A DNA stretch of 64,000 nucleotides from Adineta steineri (lineage: Eukaryota > Rotifera > Eurotatoria > Adinetida > Adinetidae). The notes under the pieces are model-generated. The model ran no database searches and had not been told where the DNA came from. It was given only the letters and a program-made list of their open reading frames with translations. Each line of letters starts with the position of its first letter. Position 1 is the stretch's first letter. The position numbers were made by a program, and so were the translations under genes. Positions 11,254 to 20,905 of the stretch are shown one piece after another. The stretch spans positions 153,947-217,946 of the forward strand of contig CAJNOI010000053.1 of NCBI GenBank assembly GCA_905250115.1, written 5' to 3'.

Positions 11254-12560
11254 ATGATTAGTGATCAAACAAAAACAAATGGTTTTATAATTAGTTTGGT
11301 TTCTCTTGGCTTTAATACATTTGCATGTTTAATATCATGTATAGTTTTTCTTATTATTATATATCATCTTTATTATAATCATGTTAAACGTAAGGACAAA
11401 ATAACTGTTGTTCTTTGTGCTCATATATATTTGGAAATTCTAATATATTCATCAATGTTGATATAAATGAATATTCGATCAATACTGGGTGATTTGTATA
11501 GCCAATCTTTTGACTCATCGTGGTGTATTCTTTCAGGATATTTAGCTATTATACTGCTTGGTATGGTATACTGGAATTTCCTAAATCAGGTAATTCGAAA
11601 GAATAGAAATTAAAAAAAACGATATATTGTTTTTTAAATAATTCTAGGCATTTTATCGTCTTATTCGAATTGCTTATTCTCAAAATAGACGATTTCAATC
11701 TCTAAAATTATATATAGTTTTACCATTTATAGAAATGATAATAATATCTATTCTTCTATGTGTTCTTCTACCTTTGAATGGTATAACATATTCACAAAAT
11801 GATCACTTTTGTAACATAGCATACATGAATATTCCTAGTGTTCTTTGGGCACTGCCTATTGTTTATGTATGTCCATTTTGTTGTTTATTATTTATTTATA
11901 TACATATAACAAGATTTATTCATCACCAAGGAAATATTCCAACGTTAATAATCAAACGACGACAATCTCGTGATTTACTTATTATTCAACGTATTTTAAT
12001 AATTGTTGGTTTATTACTTATTCTTTCGATACCTTTATTGATTCTTATAATTATGTCTCTGATACGAGGCGAAGAACATGCATTACTTACTCGAATTTCA
12101 TATTTTCCAGTTAGTATATCTCAAATGGGATTGAGTGTAGCATTACTTTTTTATATTCCATGACTAAAAAATATTGTTTTGAACTTACAAAAAACAAACA
12201 CAGTGACTCTTGTCAGTCGAGCAGTGCGAGGCACAATACAAATGAGAATGATTACTAGTACTCAATAGTTCTATACATAGTTTACAATTTTCAAAGTGAA
12301 ATCAATCTTATGAATATATTCTTATATATTTATTAAATCTTAATTGCTTTTAATTTTTTAGCATTTCTTATTTTTATGTCAGTATATAAAAAAAGTTATT
12401 CTTGCTTATTTATTTATGAATATAAAATCACTTTATTAATTATTATTGTTGTAAGTAGTGCTCGCAATGAAATCAATATGTTGTGATATTTATTTTTGTT
12501 TATTAATGTGTAGAAATAAATAAAGTTGTAGTATTAATTGAACTAAGTTATCAAATATGA
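10300..12560 (+). repeat. First unit of a tandem segmental duplication
   Basis: About 2.2 kb here matches 12590-15590 in the same orientation. The shared sequence includes upstream DNA (for example ATAACATGTGTACA at 10345 and 12633), the whole receptor gene with its intron, and about 250 bp downstream. The second unit is longer only because of a 789-bp insertion at 13104-13892. Divergence is visible throughout, so the duplication is not very recent. Confidence 0.85.
11254..12268 (+). pseudogene. Rhodopsin-like 7-TM receptor, first tandem copy, broken
   Basis: This is the paralogue of the intact receptor at 14325-15343, with the same single intron (about 11591-11647, GTAATT...TCTAG). Hydrophobic segments corresponding to transmembrane helices can be followed through both exons. 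Two in-frame stops interrupt it without frameshift. TAA at 11464-11466 stands where the sister copy has TCA, just after the second helix. TGA at 12161-12163 stands where the sister copy has CAA, after the seventh helix (FYIP-stop-LKN against FSIPQLKN). The original C-terminus is still recognisable, ending at TAG 12266-12268. Sequencing error could explain one stop but hardly two. Stop-codon readthrough is unlikely but not excluded. Confidence 0.8.
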
Positions 12561-13103
12561 TGAGTTTGATAGAAAAAAACATGTTTATTGTTCTGTTACT
12601 GTTATAGAAAACTAATCTTTTTTATATAACATGTGTACAGTATTAAATCATAGTCAAATAAATCTCTCTCTCTTTATATATATATATTAATACAAGAGAT
12701 CACTGTTAGGTTTTGTTAATAATAATAGAAATGTTTTATTAAAGATATAACAGGCGACAGTCAATTATTGTTTGAATGAGAAAGAAATTTACATAAACTA
12801 ACAATATATTAGGAACCTATCTAGTTAAAATATAAAAATCATCATAAGTCTCATCTCAGACATTTACAGATATGATTATGTATTTATATTTTATTTCAAA
12901 TCATAATTAGACAAATTTATACGAGCACAAAATAATTAACATGTCATCAATAAAGAATAGTAACCTTAATTAGTCTTTTCTATAGACTTTTTTTTTCCAT
13001 AATGATGCTCTAAAATAGCACAAGCCTGTCATTTATTGTCGGGAAGAATAAATTCTTTATACTCTCTCACCATAAAGTATGATAGAAATTTCAATTTATA
13101 TTA

Positions 13104-13892
13104 CAGTAAAATCTCTCATAGTGAACACCTCCGTTTTATGAACAATCTCAAGTCCGACAGAGCGATTTTTGCTAGAAATACATTTCTCCAATATGAACAC
13201 TTCTTTATTATGAACAGTAAACGCTTTTGTTCGGTCCCGTGTGATATTATCACCTCTCTAATGTGAACATATATATGATGTTTTTTTGACCTCTTTCTAC
13301 TTTCTGTCATGTGTTTTGATGAGCTACCTAATTCAGATTCGAATATAAATGGACATTCAACTGTACATTACTAATTCAAAAATAAATGGTGAAATTTAGG
13401 AATAGATTCACTTATAGTTTTAATTTTACTCTAAAATGTATATGATTTATAGATACGATCAAGGGGTGGGTGAGGAGGACTTATCTAAAAATTATTCTAA
13501 AACTAAATCTATTCCTAGAAACAGATATTAGTTTTTCTTTTTTTAATGTCCGTTTATATTCGGACTCGAGTTAGACAGCTACTCATATTAATAGATCTGT
13601 ATATTGATTCGAAAGCAATAAGACAAACAATATTAGAAGATTTCGTGGAAAAAAACAAATTTTGCTTTGTATTATAGCTTGGAAAAACTTTTACTTAAAA
13701 TCGCTTAGCTAATATCAAATGAACAATAGAATAGATGCTCGGGTGTTTCTCTACTATAAAGGCATAAGCAACTATTCTAAGATTTCTTCCATTTCAGGCT
13801 ATATTATATATTAGCTCTCCACAATGAACACCTCCGTATAATGAACACTTTTTTTCGGTCCCGATGGTGTTTACATTGGGGAGATTTTAGTG
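13104..13892. mobile_element. TA-flanked Tc1/mariner- or pogo-type MITE
   Basis: The ends CAGTAAAATCTCTCATAGTG and, reverse-complemented, CACTAAAATCTCCCCAATGT form an inverted repeat flanked by TA on both sides. The other copy of the tandem duplication has the uninterrupted site at 10805-10806, so this insertion happened after the duplication. The body contains motifs such as TGAACACCTCCG near each end and an internal inverted repeat at about 13331-13567. No transposase frame is visible. TA duplication indicates the Tc1/mariner/pogo group, but the exact family is open. Confidence 0.85.
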
Positions 13893-14324
13893 TAATTGTG
13901 AGGGTAAGAGTATTCTATTGTCTTGAGATATACAATTGACTAAAATAAAATATATTTCTGAATATTAATAAAGTTTCGATTGAAATTCTTTCGACAGTAT
14001 AAATTAAGAAAACACCATTGAAAATAAATGGATTTTTAATAAATAATTGTTTCTATTTGAGGTATTTCATTATTTTACTTTTTGTCTATGTTAACAAAAC
14101 AAAAACTGATTTTTATCAATAACAGATTATCCAACTATTATGATTTAATAATGTTTTACGTAGAATGAAATTAGCTTCTACATAGAAGATTTTCCTTATG
14201 GATATTTATATTGTTTATTCAAGCATTTTAATTGTTTTTTAGAAACATTTACTCATTTTATTAATAAAATTTATATATATTAAATATTTCAGATATCTAA
14301 TTGAATTCATTACAAACTTCTATT

Positions 14325-15343
14325 ATGATTAGTGATCAAACTAAAATAAATGGTTTTATACTTAGTTCGATTTCTCTTGGCTTTAATACATTTGCATGTT
14401 TAATATCATGCATAATTTCTCTTATTATTCTATATCATCTTTATTATAATCATGTTAAACGTGAAGATAAAATAACTGTTGTTCTTTGTAGTCATATATA
14501 TCTAACACTTTTAATTAATGGAATAATATTTATGTCAATGAATATTCGATCAATACTGGGTGATTTGTATAATCAATCTTTTGATTCATCATGGTGTATT
14601 CTTTCAGGATATTTATCTCTCGTATTGGTTGGTATGCTATCCTGGAATTTCCTAAACCAGGTAATTCGAAAGAATAGAAATTAAAAGAAATTCATATATT
14701 GTTTTTTGAATAATTCTAGGCATTTTATCGTCTCATTCGAATCGTTTATTTTCAAAATCGGCGATTTCAATCTTTAAAATTATATATAGTTTTACCAGTT
14801 ATAGAATTAATAATAACAACATCAATTTTTCTATGTGTTCTTCTACCTTTGAATGGTGTAACATATTCGCCAAATGATTACTTTTGTTGTGCAACATTCA
14901 CAAATATTCCTGGCATGCTTTCTTTATCATTCGTTGCTTATATATGTCCATTGTGTTGTATATTATTTATTTATATTCATATAACAAGATTTATTCATCA
15001 TCAAGGAAATATTCCAACGTTAATAATCAAACAACGACAATCTCGAGACTTACTTATTATGCGACGTATTTTAGTAATTGTTAGTTTATTACTTCTTCTT
15101 GGAATGCCTGCATTGATTCTTGTAACTATGTTCATAATAACAGGTGAAGAGAATCCAATACTTATTCGAATTTCATATTTCTCGGCTAGTGTATCTCAAA
15201 TAGGACTGAGTGTAGCATTAGTTTTTTCTATTCCACAACTAAAAAATATTATTCTAAACTTACGAAGAACAAATATAGTGATGCCTTTTAATCGAACTAT
15301 TCAAGGCACAATGCAAATGAGAACGATTGTTGGTATTCAATAA
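14325..15343 (+). CDS. Rhodopsin-like 7-TM G-protein-coupled receptor, second tandem copy
   Basis: A 319-residue integral membrane protein is encoded by two exons, 14325-14660 and 14720-15343, joined in phase. Seven hydrophobic segments can be placed, starting with GFILSSISLGFNTFACLISC. The third helix region has a conserved Cys (SSWCILSGYLSL) and ends in FYRLIRIVY, where class A receptors have DRY. The third loop is basic (KQRQSRDLLIMRR). The first true ATG in frame is at 14325; upstream codons in the frame are not ATG. Such divergent peptide/chemosensory-type receptors are expanded in bdelloids as I recall, so a sensory or neuropeptide role is plausible, but the ligand cannot be inferred. 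This is the intact member of the pair; the upstream copy is dead. Confidence 0.75.
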
Positions 15344-15599
15344 TTGTACATTGTTTACAATTTTAATAGTGAAATCAATTTTAATTATTTTTATGTCATT
15401 ATGTAAAGTGAAGTTATTCTTGTTTATCTATGAGTATGTAAATTTCTCTATTGATTATTATTGTTGTAAGTATTGCTCGTAGTGAAACCAATATGTTGTG
15501 ATGCTCAGTTTTGTGTTATTTATTTTTGTTAAATAATGTGTAAAAATAGATAAAATTGCAGTATTGATTGAACTAAGTTATAAAATGTAATTCCCTATA

Positions 15600-16215
15600 C
15601 TGTAAGAATAGGGTTTAGAAACGGGAATTGATCTAATTATATGTATTATTTTTGTCGGTAACATGGTACATTTGACCATTTTATTTTTTGGTACAAATGA
15701 CCACGTAACTATAGCATATTTTCGATAATATAATTTTTATTTACTAATATTGTTTTATTTGAATAGTATGATATTTAATTTATTTGTGTCAAAAAGTTGA
15801 ATATTTCTAATATTTCTTGATTATATATAGATCATTATTTCATTGAATAAATTAAAATAATGAGGCAACGCCAATTTTACTTCTAATATGGAGGAAGATG
15901 AAAATAATATTAATAACAAAAAAAGGGAACGCTCGTGTACACGGAGTATTATAATTAGGGATGCAACGGTGAGCGCTCCATCTTGAGAGTGTAGGTGTGG
16001 GTATTTATTTCATCTATCATTAACGTCCACCCCACATCATGAGCTGGAATAGATCGTCTTCTCTTAGACATAACTGAATTTAAAAGGATATATATAATAG
16101 AATAGAATAAAGATCTTTATACGAAGAATTTTCAATCTTTTTAAACTATTGTGAAAAACTATATTTATTCTCTTGTAGAGATAAATTTATTTGAAAAAAA
16201 GAAATAATATAAAAT
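15600..16215. other. Intergenic, with a possible solo transposon end
   Basis: No exon is seen. There is a short direct repeat, GTACATTTGACCATTTT and GTACAAATGACCACG, near 15664-15704. At about 15955 the sequence TTAGGGATGCAACGG resembles the end of the hAT element at 18288-18988 (TAGGGATGTACCG), but no partner end was found. The last 70 bp should be the 3' region of the minus-strand CutA gene. Confidence 0.5.
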
Positions 16216-16729
16216 CTATGTTGATGATTGTTTTTTAACAATTCCATCAATCCATTTAAGATAATCTTGATTTCCACTATTAATTGGTAGTTCAATTAAT
16301 TCTGGTACATCATATGGATGATTCTTTTTAACAAATTCAATTAATTGTGGAACAAATTCTTGCCGTGTTTTAATCATTAATATTAATTCATTATCTTCAT
16401 GAATTGTTGATTGCCATTCATAGATCGATCGAACACCTGGAATTATATTAACACATGCAGCAAGACGAGATTCAACTATTGAACGAGCTAATTTTCGTGC
16501 AATTTCATCATTTGATACTGTAGTTATACATGCAGAATATTCTGATGAAGATATTGAACTCATTGAACGTTTTAGAATTATCTGAGAGTAAACATAATAT
16601 GTTAAGAATGAAATAGAAAAAAAAATGAATGAAATATATAGATTAGTAGATAACATTTACAAATCTACAATAGATAATTAAACTCACCGAATTAAATATA
16701 CGAACAGTAGTTAAACTTTTTAATACCAT
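16216..16729 (-). CDS. CUTA: CutA1-family protein
   Basis: CutA is a small trimeric protein; bacterial members were named for divalent-cation tolerance, and animal members are linked to acetylcholinesterase processing or anchoring. Two exons (16688-16729 and 16216-16581) encode about 135 residues, starting MVLKSLTTVRIFNS. The core has the family landmarks: an N-terminal TTVSNDEIARKLARSIVE stretch, LAACVNIIPGVRSIYEW, and HPYDVPELIELPI followed by YLKWI near the end. The hydrophobic or basic N-terminal extension before residue 30 resembles the animal isoforms with an organellar or secretory leader. Length fits the family. Start chosen at the first ATG joined by a clean GTGAGT donor and TCTCAG acceptor. 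Confidence 0.93.
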
Positions 16730-17029
16730 ACTGAAAACAAATATAAGAAAATTGGATTCTCATATGAATTACATTTCTTAATACTTCGATAAAAATAGAA
16801 AAAGACTTGATTATGATCGTTGTTGAATTTTGTAATAAAAATATATTTTTCTTGATTTTCATAGAAGATTTTTGTTTTTGAAAAAAAAAGAAGGAGTGTT
16901 TTGTTGATCATCTCAAATGAATTTTAATAAAAATAACAATAACAACAAGAACAACAAAAGAGAAAAGAGAACATAAAATAGCATAAAGAAAGTTGTTTTT
17001 AAAAAAAAAGACAAATGAAAATGTTAAAT

Positions 17030-19352
17030 TTAATTATCATGTAAAGCAACAAATGATTTTGCACCAAATGGTGATGCATAACGTATTTGTAGATGTTGAA
17101 AAACTTTTTGTCCAAATCCAAGATCACATAAATAAAGTCTTCCAACATTTTTTGATGACATAGCAACAAGTGGTAATAAAGGTACTAATGAATATTTACA
17201 TTCAATTGCTCCACCATCTAATGGAGGATCAACACCAATAACAGAGGCTTGAAGACGTGAACAATATTGAACTATATCACGATACCATGGTTTAGCAAAT
17301 AAAACTGAATCGGAATTATTTGCAGCATCTAAACCATTTAATATTAAATCAACTGGTGATCGAGGAAGATCTTTAATTTGAAACAAAAAAAATAAATTTT
17401 GTTTTTCTTAAAAAATAAATCTTACCTGATACATTATTTGTTATAATACCTTGAGTTGTTCGAAATAATTTGAGTTCATTTTCAATAATATTACTTCTAA
17501 TTGTTGTTAAATTTGGTGGAACATATAAATAAATTTGAATATTTTTTGATGCTAAAATTCTTCCAGCTGATATTGCATATGCACCTTGAATTTCAGTTAA
17601 ACATGCTAAAACAACAATTGTTGGATGTTGATGACGATTTTTAACTAATAATCGTTGTGTACCACCTAATAAATGCAAACACATATCACTTGTACAACGA
17701 CCCATTGATTCAACACGTCGTTCTAATGAATAACCATAATATTCAGCTGAATTAAATAATCTATCACGTAATTCAGTATTTATCGCAGGAATAATAAGAC
17801 CTTCATCTAAATTTATTAAAGAAATAAAATAAAATTTTATTATTTTTTCAAAAAACAAAACCTGTTAAATATTTTTTAGTTGAAGGTACAGGTAATTGAA
17901 TTTGTTCATATTCAATAGGTCCATTATTATGTTCAAGTATCATTTGATCACAACGATATTTATCTTGCATTGATGATGGTTGAATTATTGAAGAATTTTT
18001 TAATGATGAGATATTTGGTGGATCCATATGATAACGAAGTCTTCCTTCCTCATTTGTTTCATTTTCATTTGTTGCTTCATCTGACCAAGATTTCGATGAA
18101 CGAGAACGATTCGATTGACTAGCATTTATATCACTTGATTTACTACCTAACAAAATATAATTTTTACAATTGAAAATATAGCTAATAAAGGTTTTTTAGT
18201 GATACATCAAAGATTGATTTTATGGGAAATCTTAAAGAAATTTTAGCATAAAACTGTATTCCTCCATAATAATAATAAAATATTTCTTAGGGTTATACTG
18301 AGCCTGAGCCCTGGATCAGTGTTTTATCTAGCAGGAGGGCAAGAGGCTTTTTGTCCCCTCGGAGGCTATGCTGGTCCTCCCGGAATGCAGAAAAATTGTG
18401 CTTTTTCGCATAAAACTACATTTTCCCTCCCGAAAAATAGATTTTTGCTCTCTCGGCATTTAGTTTTGAACTCTTGGACGAAAAAAGCTGGATAAAACAC
18501 TGGCCCTGACCGAGCCTCTCGGGCTCGGGTGTGTGTGTATGAGAGTAGGGAACTGCAAAATGATCCCAGTCCCGCGGGATCGGGACCGGGTCCAAGACTA
18601 AAATTGTCAGCTAATTCCTCAATGTTTTTATCAAGTATGAGACTAGATATTTTCTTATTTCTTTTTTTTCCTTAACTAAGAATTGACAAATGTGTTATCT
18701 TATAGTTCAAGAAAAACCGTATAGATTGAATTTACAATCAAAAAAGCGAGAATTTCCATGAATTTCATATTTTTTTTGCATAGATGAAGACAACACCAGA
18801 ATTATTCATAAGCTTTTATCAAGACCGGGACCAACTGAAAAAGTTGGCCGGGACCAAAAAGTGATTTTGCAGTTCCCTACATGAGAGTGAGAGTATGGTG
18901 AGTGCGAATACTATCCTTTTCATTCACACCCATCCAGATACCAGAGCACTAATCGAGTCTCGAGAGATTCGAGCTCGGTACATCCCTAATCTTTCTCTGT
19001 TAGACTCATAGAGAAATGAGTCTAAAATGTTTTTCTAGGTAATCTAACCATTATTAGCAATTGGTGCAGCTTTTAATTGTTGTTGTGATTGTTCATAATT
19101 TGATGATTTTTTATTAATTGTTTTAGGAATTTGAAATGATGAACCAGGTTGAGATAAAAGATTTAAATCAATAATATCTTTTGCTTTAAGAAGAATAAAT
19201 TCTTCATCAATTAAAATTCCATTATGAAAAGCATGTTTTAATGTTAATGTTTGATTAATTCCATCAACAGATTTAATTTGTCCTTGATAATTTCCAATAT
19301 TTGATCCACAATCAATTGATACAGTCCAATTAAGAAAATTTTCAAAAGACAT
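17030..19352 (-). CDS. EDC3: Enhancer of mRNA-decapping protein 3 (EDC3)
   Basis: EDC3 is a P-body scaffold that binds DCP2 and DDX6 and stimulates mRNA decapping in the cytoplasm. Four exons (19049-19352, 17862-18146, 17426-17806, 17030-17370) join in frame to 436 residues, somewhat shorter than the human protein (about 508). The first exon encodes the N-terminal LSm-like domain (VSIDCGSNIGNYQGQIKSVD and KHAFHNG). A Ser/Asn-rich linker follows. It leads into KYRCDQMILEHNNGPIEY, the usual entry to the C-terminal YjeF-N-type Rossmann domain. That domain shows CLHLLGGTQRL, KDLPRSPVDLI, IGVDPPL and a C-terminal YASPFGAKSF close to the family end. Intron 1 (18147-19048) is about 900 bp because of nested transposons; the other introns are about 50 bp. 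Linker motifs such as FDF are not obvious. Confidence 0.92.
18317..18502. mobile_element. Inner nested MITE, CAGTGTTTTATC ends
   Basis: The left end is CAGTGTTTTATCTAGC and the right end reverse-complements to CAGTGTTTTATCCAGC. The flanks GCCCTGGA and GCCCTGAC are similar and could be a decayed 8-bp duplication. The interior has repeated CTCCCGGAA/CCCTCCCGAAAA motifs in both orientations. It is inserted in the left part of the outer element 18288-18988. Confidence 0.65.
18546..18879. mobile_element. Inner nested hAT-type element, TAGGGAACTGC ends
   Basis: The ends are TAGGGAACTGCAAAATGA and, reverse-complemented, TAGGGAACTGCAAAATCA. The flanks TATGAGAG (18538-18545) and CATGAGAG (18880-18887) agree at 7 of 8 positions. 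The interior carries CGGGACCGGG-type GC motifs near both ends, reminiscent of the element at 1850-2642. There is no coding capacity. Confidence 0.8.
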
Positions 19353-19834
19353 TTTCTCTAGATCATTTCTTATCTAAATTGAATAAATCAAATTAGTTTT
19401 GGATTTTTTATTTTTTATTAAAAACATCAGTCTCTTTTCTTTTTTTTTTGTTTCTATTCGATTTTATTTTGTTTGAAATAATAATCGAACATATAAGAAA
19501 AAGAACAAACAAAAAAACACGAGCAGAATGTTTTTAAACATAAAATAAAATATTGTTTTTTGTTGTATCGATGGAATATCTTCAATTGAATTAACAGAAA
19601 CAATGAACAACACCTGAGTTAAATCAACAGATATATATCTACTGTTCCACTGTGCACCAACTTCTTCTTTGTTTTTCGTTTTTTCACAACATAACACGAA
19701 CAAAAAAACCAATCTTAATCTTCTCTTTCTCTCTTGTGTAAATAGTAGAAAATTATGTACAGAAAAGACGGGGAGAAAAAAAACTGAATTATATACATAA
19801 AATGAAATAAGAAAAAACAAGACAAAAGAAATGT

Positions 19835-20742
19835 TCAGCATACTGAACATGTTTTATTTTGTGAATGTTGTTTTGTTGTTATTTTCCCTGATGATATTTG
19901 TTTTATAGGAATAGAAGAAGAAGTTGATGATGAAGGAAGAGAAGAATTGGCTTCAATTGGATTTGAATTTGTTGAATTTTCACTCGTATCCATATTATCC
20001 ATTGTAGTTATACTTTTTTCAAAGATTTCTCTAACAGCCTAACACAACGTTTTACTTATTTGTTAAAATAAAGAAAAATATTTTTTACTTTTTTATCCAT
20101 TGCAGATGTTTCAACAAATTGAACTTTCCATGCATTAGCTAATGATCGACCTTGTTCAGTTGTCACTTTACTAAACAATAAATTCATTAGAAATAGAGGA
20201 AGTTAAAGTAAAAAACATACCGTTCAGTAGTTCGATCAATTTTATTTCCAACTAAAACAATTGGAATTCTAAAATAAGAAAAGTTTTCAACATTTTTTTT
20301 CTTTTTCTAATAATAACCTTGTAATAGCGCTTGTTGATATGATTTTCTCTCGAATTTTTGAAACCATTTGAAAACTAAAATAAATCTTAGTTATTTTATT
20401 ATTTGAAATAAAATTATTAAAAAACCTTTGTAAATCATCAATAGAATAAACAATAATATATGCATCACTATTTTCAAAATCTATATAATCAAGTGTATAT
20501 TGATCTGATCCAGCATTATCAACTATTGTTAAATCAAATTCTTGTCCACCGATATTACATTGATATTGAAGATCTAAATAAATTAAATGATGAAATAATA
20601 ATAAAATAATATTTTAAATCGAACTTGTTTTAATATTTGGATCATATTCAGTACAGAATTGTTTATAAACAAAATGATGAGCGAGAGAAGATTTTCCAAC
20701 ACCCGGAAATCCTAATAATGCTATTTGTCGATGTCGACGCAT
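19835..20742 (-). CDS. Rheb: Rheb-type small GTPase
   Basis: Rheb is a membrane-anchored Ras-family GTPase that activates TORC1 downstream of TSC and insulin signalling. The start MRRHRQIALLGFPGVGKSSL (ATG 20742) gives the P-loop GFPGVGKS directly at the N-terminus. EYDPNI follows in the switch I position. Next come GQEFDLTIVDNAGSDQYT (G3 as DNAG; Ras has DTAG), VLVGNKID (G4) and ETSA (G5). An Asn/Ser-rich tail leads to the terminal CSVC, a CAAX-type prenylation box at the same place as the CSVM of human Rheb. Short introns of about 45-65 bp separate at least seven exons. The extended tail before CAAX is longer than in vertebrate Rheb. Another Rheb/Ras-like subfamily is possible, but switch I and the CAAX box favour Rheb. 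Confidence 0.8.
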
Positions 20743-20905
20743 TCAAATTGATTTTTTTTTATCTAAAATAAATATTTTTATTGAAAAAGCAAAAATCGTT
20801 TTTTCTTTCTTCCTTTTTCTTTCCTCTTTCAATAACAAAAAAAATAGCAACAAAAAAAAATAATGTGATTGTAGGTTTTTTCCTTTTTAATATAAAATGT
20901 TTATT

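Larger units (their letters stand above)
18288..18988. mobile_element. Outer hAT-type element of a transposon nest in EDC3 intron 1
   Basis: The ends TAGGGTTATACTGAGC and, reverse-complemented, TAGGGATGTACCGAGC form the inverted repeat. The flanks ATATTTCT (18280-18287) and ATCTTTCT (18989-18996) agree at 7 of 8 positions, as expected for an ageing hAT duplication. The two elements described separately at 18317-18502 and 18546-18879 lie inside it. Without them the outer element would be only about 180 bp. Confidence 0.7.

Noticed and set aside
11464..11466. Programmed stop-codon readthrough in the first receptor copy
   Set aside because: A second in-frame stop near the C-terminus and the intact sister copy make simple pseudogenisation far more likely.
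19464..19850. 128-codon Phe-rich minus-strand frame
   Set aside because: Hydrophobic homopolymer-rich translation of AT-rich intergenic DNA between EDC3 and Rheb; its start is inside the end of the Rheb gene and it has no family features.
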